Shown here one piece after another: positions 16,338-21,999 of a DNA stretch of 24,535 nt (positions are counted from its first letter, which is position 1; each line of letters opens with the position of its first letter). Origin of the DNA: an uncultured Clostridia bacterium (GTDB lineage: Bacteria > Bacillota > Clostridia > TANB77 > CAG-508). Location of the stretch: the NCBI GenBank assembly GCA_944393305.1, contig CALXZS010000002.1:1-24535 (forward strand), in the 5' to 3' direction. Both the position numbers and the translations under genes were made by a program. The notes below the pieces were generated by a model that worked only from the letters and a program-made list of their open reading frames with translations, was not told the origin of the DNA and made no database searches.

Positions 16338-17570
16338 ATGAAAAACGTAAGAAAAATACTTGGCAAAGAAACAGGTATTACACTTATTGCATTAGCAATT
16401 ACAATAGTAGTAATGATGATATTAGCAGGTGTTGCAATTGGACTAGCAATTGGTGATGGTGGAATTCTGTCAGGTACAAGAGAGGCAGTAGATATGTGGA
16501 ATAATGCAGCTGAACAAGAGCAAGAAGGAGCACAAGGAATCACTGATTATATAAATGACCATTTAAATGATGATGATAATGGAAATGGTGGCGGAAGCGG
16601 AGACAATAATGAAAATGAATGGAATACAGGAACAACTGTTGAAGAAGCGAAAAATCAAGATAAACCATTTGAAGAAGATACTACAATAAAAGATGATTTG
16701 GATAATGGTGTTAGAATCCCAGGAGGATTTGAAATAGCAGATGATTCAGGAACAAAAGTAGAAGATGGAATAGTAATTGAAGATAGCGAGGGAAATCAAT
16801 TTGTTTGGATACCAGCAAAAACTGGTTCAGGTGTAACAATTAATACAAGGTCAGGTGTAAAAACAATAGTATATACCAGAACAAACTTTAATAAGCAAAG
16901 TGGAAGTTATAGTGAATATTCAGAGGCACTTTCGTCAGAGGAAGAAAAAAGCGTAAATGCAAATGGTGGATATTATATTGGAAGATATGAAGCAGGAGAT
17001 AAAGTTTCAACTGATGCAGGAAGGATGAGAGTAAGTGGAGATAGTCAAACCAATGAGGTCTCAATAAAAAAAGCACAAGCACCATATAATTATATAAGTT
17101 TTACTAATATGAAATATTTAGCTGAAGGAATGGATACAGCCAGAGGATACACTGCAACAACTAGATTAGCAAGTAGCTATGCATGGGATACAGCATTAAG
17201 CCTAATTCAAATAAAAAATCCAAGCTATACAACGACTTCAGCTCAAGGAAATTACAAAGATAGAGCGTTAAGTTATGCAAATATAGGTGAATCAGAAATA
17301 AGCAATAGTAAGAATATTGGACAATCAGTATTAGTACCAACAGGACAAACAACAGCAGTAAGTAATATATATGACATGGGTGGAAATCTTGTAGAATACA
17401 CTTCTGAAATACATAAAAATTCCACTCAGAGTACAGATTATAGATATTGCTTCAGGGGTGGATACAATGAAAGTAATAGTTCTACTGAACCAGCAAGCTA
17501 TCGTATGTATGATGCGGGCGTTCCACTTTATTATGGAACATTTAGAGTTACATTGTTTTTGAAGAATTAA
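16338..17570 (+). CDS. Pilin-like protein with an FGE-sulfatase/C-lectin-type C-terminal domain
   Basis: This 410-aa exported protein starts with a type IV prepilin-like segment: a short basic leader, a Gly (G13), then ITLIALAITIVVMMILAGVAI as a membrane helix. The usual Glu5 of mature pilins is Ala. An acidic, Gly/Asn-rich linker (about residues 70-100) leads to a domain beginning FVWIPAKTG (residue 155) and containing GGYYIGRYEAGD, NIYDMGGNLVEYTSE (from 343), FRGGY (372-376) and a terminal FRVTLFLKN (from 402). That order matches formylglycine-generating-enzyme/SUMF1-like folds, whose C-lectin core is also used as the variable domain of diversity-generating retroelement targets. Enzymatic activity is unlikely to be demonstrable from this sequence. 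The ATG follows GGAAGGAG. A terminator follows. Function is probably surface display or adhesion (inference). Confidence 0.78.
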   Translation: MKNVRKILGKETGITLIALAITIVVMMILAGVAIGLAIGDGGILSGTREAVDMWNNAAEQEQEGAQGITDYINDHLNDDDNGNGGGSGDNNENEWNTGTTVEEAKNQDKPFEEDTTIKDDLDNGVRIPGGFEIADDSGTKVEDGIVIEDSEGNQFVWIPAKTGSGVTINTRSGVKTIVYTRTNFNKQSGSYSEYSEALSSEEEKSVNANGGYYIGRYEAGDKVSTDAGRMRVSGDSQTNEVSIKKAQAPYNYISFTNMKYLAEGMDTARGYTATTRLASSYAWDTALSLIQIKNPSYTTTSAQGNYKDRALSYANIGESEISNSKNIGQSVLVPTGQTTAVSNIYDMGGNLVEYTSEIHKNSTQSTDYRYCFRGGYNESNSSTEPASYRMYDAGVPLYYGTFRVTLFLKN

Positions 17571-17591
17571 TATATTATTTAATAAGATATT

Positions 17592-17640
17592 AAAAGTTAT
17601 GTGTTTTAGAAAAAATAAAGCACATGACTTTTTGACTTTT
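17592..17640 (+). terminator. Rho-independent terminator after the pilin-like gene
   Basis: AAAAGTTATGTGTTTT and AAAGCACATGACTTTT form a long stem with G-U wobbles, followed by TGACTTTT. It separates the pilin-like gene from the ASCH gene. Confidence 0.75.
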
Positions 17641-17687
17641 AAATCAGTATGCATGAATAAATTTATCAAATTGAAGGAGAAATGCTA

Positions 17688-18077
17688 ATGAAGGTTTTAA
17701 GCATTATTGAACCGTGGGCAACACTCATTAAAGAAGGTAAGAAGGTAATAGAGACAAGGAGCTGGAAAACAGCGTATAGGGGAGAACTCTATATTCACGC
17801 TAGTAACAAAAAGGTGAAGAAGAGTGATCCTCATATTGCAAAACTTTTGGAAATGATTCCAAATGTTGACATGGGTTATGGGCATATTATTTGCAAATGC
17901 CAATTGGTAGATTGCATATATATGGATCCAGAATTCTTGGATGAAATCTCTAAAAATCCACAAGAGTATCTGTGTGGCGAATATAGCCTTGGAAGATATG
18001 CATGGGTTTTAAAAGATGTTCAAGTACTTGAAACTCCTATTCCTGCTAAGGGTCACCTGAATATTTGGAATTATTAA
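17688..18077 (+). CDS. ASCH-domain protein
   Basis: A 129-aa single-domain protein of the ASCH superfamily, a PUA-like beta-barrel fold associated with RNA binding. Hallmarks are MKVLSIIEPWATLIKEG at the start, ETRSW near residue 23, YRGELYIHAS, the IICKCQLVDC strand and the YAWVLKDV strand near the end. I choose the second ATG (17688) because AAGGAG (17674-17679) is 8 nt from it but only 2 nt from the ATG at 17682. It appears monocistronic, between a terminator and the rpsF promoter. A role in RNA metabolism, or in the hydrolysis of modified nucleosides as reported for some ASCH proteins, is possible but cannot be decided here. Confidence 0.88.
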   Translation: MKVLSIIEPWATLIKEGKKVIETRSWKTAYRGELYIHASNKKVKKSDPHIAKLLEMIPNVDMGYGHIICKCQLVDCIYMDPEFLDEISKNPQEYLCGEYSLGRYAWVLKDVQVLETPIPAKGHLNIWNY

Positions 18078-18099
18078 ATATTTCAATTTTTTAAAAAGC

Positions 18100-18128
18100 T
18101 TGCATTTTATGTAATTCTATGGTAGAAT
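18100..18128 (+). promoter_or_regulatory. Sigma-A type promoter of rpsF-ssb-rpsR
   Basis: TTGCAT (18100-18105) and TAGAAT (18123-18128) are separated by 17 nt, 90 nt before the rpsF start. It is identical in both boxes and spacing to the promoter at 10170-10198. Confidence 0.75.
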
Positions 18129-18134
18129 AGTAAT

Positions 18135-18210
18135 GCTTGAAAAGAGATAGAAAACTATACTTTTCAAATCCTTGCCTGCTTTTCATAGTAGGCTATAATC
18201 CATGAGGAGG
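18135..18210 (+). promoter_or_regulatory. Structured rpsF leader, candidate autoregulatory RNA
   Basis: The ~75-nt leader can form two hairpins. TTGAAAAG (18137-18144) pairs with CTTTTCAA (18160-18167), with inner TAG/CTA pairs. GCCTGC (18174-18179) pairs with GTAGGC (18188-18193). The second ends 10 nt before the GAGGAGG ribosome binding site. rpsF operons in many bacteria carry an S6:S18-binding leader; the CCG bulge of that motif is not evident here, so the regulatory claim is tentative. Confidence 0.4.
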
Positions 18211-18218
18211 TGAAAATA

Positions 18219-18503
18219 ATGAATAAATACGAAAGTGTTATTATTATTAATCCATCTGTTGATGAAGAAAAGGTAAAAAGCCTAATCGACAAATTTTCAG
18301 AATTGATTAATAAAAATGGTAAAGTTGAAAAAGTAGATACATTAGGTAAAAAGAAACTTGCTTATGATGTAAAAAAGAACAAAGAAGGAATTTACGTTGT
18401 ATTCTATTTTGAAGCAGAACCATCTCTAATTGCAGAATTAGAGAGAAATTACAGAATAACTGATGAAGTTATTAAATTTATCGTAGTAAAAGTAGAGGAA
18501 TAA
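18219..18503 (+). CDS. rpsF: 30S ribosomal protein bS6
   Basis: bS6 binds 16S rRNA with bS18 in the platform of the small subunit. The product is 94 aa, beginning MNKYESVIIINPSVDEEKV and containing LGKKKLAYDVKKNKEGIYVVF, both typical of the family, with a ferredoxin-like fold expected. I choose the ATG at 18219, 8 nt after GAGGAGG, over an in-frame GTG at 18210 that overlaps the ribosome binding site. It is first in the rpsF-ssb-rpsR operon with its own promoter and a structured leader. Confidence 0.97.
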   Translation: MNKYESVIIINPSVDEEKVKSLIDKFSELINKNGKVEKVDTLGKKKLAYDVKKNKEGIYVVFYFEAEPSLIAELERNYRITDEVIKFIVVKVEE

Positions 18504-18537
18504 TCAAAAAAATTGAGGGGCTGAAAGGTAGGAAAAT

Positions 18538-18969
18538 ATGAATAAAGTAATATTAATGGGAAGATTAACAAGAGATCCAGAAGTTAGATATACTCAAACT
18601 AGCAATACACTAGTAGCTTCATTTTCATTAGCTGTAAATAGAAGATTTACTAGAGAAGGAGATACACAAACAGCCGACTTTATAAACATAGTAGCATGGG
18701 GCAAAACAGGTGAGTTTTGCAGTAAATATTTCAAAAAAGGTCAACAAGTTGCAGTAATAGGAAGACTACAAACAAGAACTTGGGAAGACCAACAAGGTCA
18801 AAAAAGATATGTTACAGAAGTCATTGCAGAAGAAACATATTTTGCAGATAGCAAAAGAGATTCTCAAGCAGATACTGGCTTCGAAAATACATTTGGAGGA
18901 GATACACAAACTTCAGGTGGCGACACATCAGATTTTGAAGTATCTTCAGGAGATGACCTACCATTTTAA
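18538..18969 (+). CDS. ssb: Single-stranded DNA-binding protein
   Basis: SSB coats single-stranded DNA during replication, repair and recombination and recruits partners through its tail. At 143 aa it has an N-terminal OB fold (MNKVILMGRLTRDPEVRYT, then FINIVAWGKTGEFCSKYFKKGQQVAVIGRLQTRTWED), a flexible Gly/Thr/Ser/Asp linker from about residue 107, and the conserved acidic C-terminal tip DDLPF used for partner binding. It is the middle gene of the rpsF-ssb-rpsR operon, 34 nt after rpsF and 21 nt before rpsR. Confidence 0.97.
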   Translation: MNKVILMGRLTRDPEVRYTQTSNTLVASFSLAVNRRFTREGDTQTADFINIVAWGKTGEFCSKYFKKGQQVAVIGRLQTRTWEDQQGQKRYVTEVIAEETYFADSKRDSQADTGFENTFGGDTQTSGGDTSDFEVSSGDDLPF

Positions 18970-18990
18970 TCAAGAAGGGGGGAAATAGTA

Positions 18991-19269
18991 ATGGCAGATA
19001 AGAAGAATAATAGAAATAGAAGAAATAATAAAGATTATGATGATGATTACAAAGTAAGAAAAGTAAGAAAAAAAGCTTGCCCACTTTGTAGTGATAAAAA
19101 CTTAGTTCTAGATTATAAAAATCCAGAACAATTAAGAAAGTTCGTAAATGAAAGAGGAAAAATTCTTCCAAGAAGAACAACTGGTGCATGTGCAAAACAT
19201 CAAAGAGATATAACAACAGCTGTTAATAGATGTAGACATATTGCTATGTTACCATATAGCCAAGACTAA
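18991..19269 (+). CDS. rpsR: 30S ribosomal protein bS18, zinc-binding (C+) form
   Basis: bS18 pairs with bS6 on the 30S platform. The 92-aa product has a lysine/arginine/asparagine-rich N-terminal tail and a conserved core (LRKFVNERGKILPRRTTG, then RHIAMLPY). It carries CPLC (C30, C33) and a second pair C67 and H70 (CAKH), consistent with the zinc-binding C+ version of bS18; zinc-independent C- paralogues lack these residues. It is last in the operon and followed by a strong terminator. Interestingly, the next transcription unit encodes a zinc-type uptake system. Confidence 0.96.
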   Translation: MADKKNNRNRRNNKDYDDDYKVRKVRKKACPLCSDKNLVLDYKNPEQLRKFVNERGKILPRRTTGACAKHQRDITTAVNRCRHIAMLPYSQD

Positions 19270-19278
19270 TAAAAAAGC

Positions 19279-19325
19279 AATAAAGTTAGAACAAAGTTAT
19301 ATCTAGTTCTAACTTTATTTACATT
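19279..19325 (+). terminator. Rho-independent terminator after rpsR
   Basis: AATAAAGTTAGAAC (19279-19292) pairs perfectly with GTTCTAACTTTATT (19306-19319), followed by TACATTT. It ends the rpsF-ssb-rpsR unit. Confidence 0.85.
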
Positions 19326-19327
19326 TA

Positions 19328-19383
19328 TATAAGGTTTTTCGTTTAGAATTAATAACATTTAATTTTAAACGAAAAATCTTATA
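19328..19383. promoter_or_regulatory. 24-bp inverted repeat before the zinc-uptake operon, candidate operator or leader hairpin
   Basis: Arms 19328-19351 (TATAAGGTTTTTCGTTTAGA and on) and 19360-19383 are inverted copies with only two differences, both G-U wobbles in RNA, around an 8-nt loop. It ends just before the znuA-like ribosome binding site (GAAGGG). A TAGAAT (19344-19349) lies in the left arm but has no well-spaced -35. It could be a metal-dependent repressor site or a 5' RNA hairpin; it does not clearly match the Bacillus Zur box. Confidence 0.6.
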
Positions 19384-19398
19384 AGAAGGGAAATTAGA

Positions 19399-20298
19399 AT
19401 GAAAAAAAGAAATATTATCATAACAGTTGCAATTATATTACTAATTATTATTTTAATAATTATAGGAAACTTAAATAGAAATCAAAAAAATGAAGATAAT
19501 AATATAAAAATAGTTACATCTTTTTATCCAATGTATATAATGACTTTAAATATAACAAATGGAATAGATGGAGTTGAAGTTGCTAATATGGCAGATAATT
19601 ATATAGGTTGTATACATGATTATACACTTACAACATCAGATTTAAAAAAATTCGAAAATACAGATATTTTTTTTTTTTTTTTATATGGAATAGAAAACTT
19701 TTCGCAAAAAATCATAGATTCATACCCAAATGTTCAAATAATAGACTCTGGAAACAAAATTACTGATGTAATTCAAGAAGAAGGAGGAGAAGTAAATGCA
19801 CATTTTTGGACAAGCATAGACAATTATATATTGCAAGTAAATGAAATTAAGGATAGACTTAAAGAAATAGACAAAAATAATGCAAATAAATATGAAGAAA
19901 ATGCTTCTAATTATATTTCAAAATTAGAAAATCTAAAACAAAAATATAATAGTGAACTAGAACAAGTAAAAGGAAAAAAAGTTGTATCATTAAATGAAGC
20001 TTTTTCATATTTATTCAAATTTGCAGGAATTGAAGAAGAACTAATAGAAACAGACCATGAGCAGAGTGCACTTTCAGCAGAAGAAGTGAAAAATGTTATA
20101 GACATGATAAACAATGAAAACATAGAAGCAATTATCATAGCAGAAAATGATGATGAACAAAATGCTTTAGCAATAGCAAATGAAACTAATGCAAAAATTT
20201 ATAGACTAAAAGATGGTATGTCTGGAGATAATTCTACTAATTCATATATTAATATAATGGAAGAAAATTTAGAGATATTAAAAGGTATAGAAGGATAA
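19399..20298 (+). CDS. Zinc (possibly manganese)-type ABC transporter substrate-binding protein
   Basis: A cluster A-I metal-binding protein (ZnuA/TroA/AdcA family) that captures divalent metal outside the membrane. The first ~30 residues are basic then strongly hydrophobic, a signal sequence or membrane anchor; no lipobox Cys is present, unusual for Gram-positives. Family landmarks are IVTSFYPMYIMT near residue 36, CIHDYTLTTSDLKK (H73 as metal ligand), AHFWTS (H135 as ligand), VSLNEAFSYL (the third ligand His is replaced by N199) and LKDGMSGDN (D272, candidate acidic ligand). Residues around 90-95 are FFFF, encoded by a run of 16 T (19667-19682), where a polar segment is usual. At 299 aa it is of normal length. 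It starts the operon with ATPase and permease. Metal preference is inferred as zinc. Confidence 0.87.
   Translation: MKKRNIIITVAIILLIIILIIIGNLNRNQKNEDNNIKIVTSFYPMYIMTLNITNGIDGVEVANMADNYIGCIHDYTLTTSDLKKFENTDIFFFFLYGIENFSQKIIDSYPNVQIIDSGNKITDVIQEEGGEVNAHFWTSIDNYILQVNEIKDRLKEIDKNNANKYEENASNYISKLENLKQKYNSELEQVKGKKVVSLNEAFSYLFKFAGIEEELIETDHEQSALSAEEVKNVIDMINNENIEAIIIAENDDEQNALAIANETNAKIYRLKDGMSGDNSTNSYINIMEENLEILKGIEG
19667..19682 (+). repeat. T16 homopolymer inside the metal-binding protein gene
   Basis: Sixteen consecutive T encode the FFFF stretch. Such a tract is prone to slippage during replication, transcription or sequencing; a one-base change would frameshift the gene about a third of the way in. 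Confidence 0.9.
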
Positions 20299-20304
20299 TG
20301 ATGA

Positions 20305-20367
20305 AATAAAAGGCACGTTTTATACAGTATTGTGTCTTGAGAGAAGCGAAAGGAATGAACTATAAAA
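20305..20367 (+). repeat. Dispersed leader repeat, copy 3, with SD-sequestering hairpin
   Basis: Homologous to 11480-11543 along its whole length, ending at the same distance from the next ATG. TCTT (20335-20338) can pair with AAGG (20350-20353) of the Shine-Dalgarno. The C-to-T change relative to copy 2 keeps pairing through a G-U wobble. Confidence 0.8.
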
Positions 20368-21090
20368 ATGGAAAGTTGTGGGCTACATTGCACAAAAATA
20401 GAAAATTTGTCTGTAAAAATAGGAAAAGAAGATATAATAAAAGATGTTACATTTGATATACATTGTGGAGAACTTTTAATGCTTATAGGAAGAAATGGTG
20501 CAGGTAAATCTACATTATTAAAATCAATTTTAGGTGAAATAGAGCATACTGGTACAGTAACTTTTATTGATATGAAAGAAAATAAAAAGAAAAAAATAAA
20601 AATAGGATATGTACCACAAACATTAAATATAGAAAGAGATATGCCAACTACTGTTTATGATATGTTTGCATCATATATTTCAAATAAACCTGTATGGCTA
20701 ATAAAAGACAAAAAATTATATAAAAAAATTAAAGAAAGTTTGCAGTTGTTTGGAGTAGATAAATTAATAGATAAAAGAATAGGTAATTTGTCTGGAGGAG
20801 AACTTCAAAGAGTATTATTAGCATTAGCAACTACTCCAGTACCTAACTTGCTTATATTAGACGAGCCAGTTTCAGGAATAGATAGAAATGGAATAAAAGA
20901 TTTTTATGAGATACTTGCAAAACTAAAAAAAGAATATGATATGTCAATTATTTTAGTATCACATGATTTAGATTTAGTTAAAAAATTTGCAGACAGAGTA
21001 ATACTTTTAGACAAAACAGTTATAAAAGATGGTAGTGTAGAAGAAGTATTTAAAAGTGAAGAATTTATAGAAAGATTTGGAGAAATATAA
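20368..21090 (+). CDS. znuC: Metal ABC transporter ATP-binding protein (ZnuC type)
   Basis: The ATPase energises metal import with the downstream permease. At 240 aa it has Walker A GRNGAGKST (from residue 41), a Q-loop in GYVPQTLN, the signature LSGGE (from 141), Walker B LLILDEP and the switch His in LVSHD. The N-terminal CGLHCTKIENLSV, with two Cys and a His, is seen in zinc-type members. The ATG is 13 nt from AAAGGA, within the leader repeat, 69 nt after the binding-protein gene. Its stop codon overlaps the permease start by one base (TAATG), implying coupled translation. Confidence 0.93.
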   Translation: MESCGLHCTKIENLSVKIGKEDIIKDVTFDIHCGELLMLIGRNGAGKSTLLKSILGEIEHTGTVTFIDMKENKKKKIKIGYVPQTLNIERDMPTTVYDMFASYISNKPVWLIKDKKLYKKIKESLQLFGVDKLIDKRIGNLSGGELQRVLLALATTPVPNLLILDEPVSGIDRNGIKDFYEILAKLKKEYDMSIILVSHDLDLVKKFADRVILLDKTVIKDGSVEEVFKSEEFIERFGEI

Positions 21091-21935
21091 TGGAAATAAT
21101 TTATAATATTTTAGAAGTAATATTGCCTTTTGAATTTATGGAATATACATTTATGAAAAATGCATTTCTAGCTATACTTTTAGTTTCACCAGTATTTGCA
21201 ATAATTGGAACAATGATAGTAAATAAAAAAATGGCATTTTTCTCAGACGCATTGGGTCATTCAGCCCTTACAGGAATAGCAATAGGAATGCTTTTAGGAA
21301 TGACAAATATAAATATTTCAATGATAATATTTGCAATAATATTTGCAATCTTATTAAATTTCATAAAAAACAAAACAACATATGGAGCAGACACAATAAT
21401 TAGTGTATTTTCATCAATAGCCATTGCTCTTGGACTTGTAATATTAGCACAAAGCGGTAATTTTAATAAATATTCTAATTATCTAGTAGGAGATATTTTA
21501 AGTATTTCAGAAACAGAAATAATCTATTTATTTATAGCATTTATCTTAACTTTTGTGTTTTGGTATTATTTATTTAATAAAATAAATGCTGTAAGTTTAA
21601 ACACAACACTTGCAAAAAGTAAAGGAATAAATGTTAAATTAATGGAAAATATTTTTGCAGTATTAATTGCTATAATGGTTATGATTTCAATAAGATGGGT
21701 TGGAATCTTGCTTATAAATTCATTAATAATTCTGCCAGCAGCTTCAAGTAGAAATATATCATTAAATATGAGAAGTTATCATTTAATTGCTATATTAATA
21801 GCACTATTTTCAGGAATCTGTGGTCTTGTGATTTCATATTACACAAATATACCAACAGGACCAATGATAGTTATAATTTCAGGTATAATTTATTTTATAA
21901 CATTTGGCTTAAAAAAAATGTTGATAAAAAGATAA
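21090..21935 (+). CDS. znuB: Metal ABC transporter permease (ZnuB type, ABC-3 family)
   Basis: The membrane component of the metal importer: 281 aa with about eight or nine hydrophobic helices. Family motifs include FSDALGHSALTGIAIG near residues 51-66, a VGDILSIS segment, and the RWVGILLINSLIILPAAS stretch with ABC-3 permease character. Its start overlaps the znuC stop by one base. It ends the operon; no terminator is visible before pflB, 64 nt downstream. Confidence 0.94.
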   Translation: MEIIYNILEVILPFEFMEYTFMKNAFLAILLVSPVFAIIGTMIVNKKMAFFSDALGHSALTGIAIGMLLGMTNINISMIIFAIIFAILLNFIKNKTTYGADTIISVFSSIAIALGLVILAQSGNFNKYSNYLVGDILSISETEIIYLFIAFILTFVFWYYLFNKINAVSLNTTLAKSKGINVKLMENIFAVLIAIMVMISIRWVGILLINSLIILPAASSRNISLNMRSYHLIAILIALFSGICGLVISYYTNIPTGPMIVIISGIIYFITFGLKKMLIKR

Positions 21936-21999
21936 AACTATGTTAATATATACAAGATGCAAAAAAAGCAATTATTTCTATGGAAGGAGTGAAATTTAT

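Noticed and set aside
19660..19690. Calling the metal-binding protein gene a frameshifted pseudogene because of the T16 run
   Set aside because: The reading frame is continuous and family motifs are present both before and after the tract.
21940..21999. Upstream ATG (21940) as the pflB start
   Set aside because: No ribosome binding site, and the extra 20 residues do not resemble PFL N-termini; the ATG at 22000 has AAGGAG.
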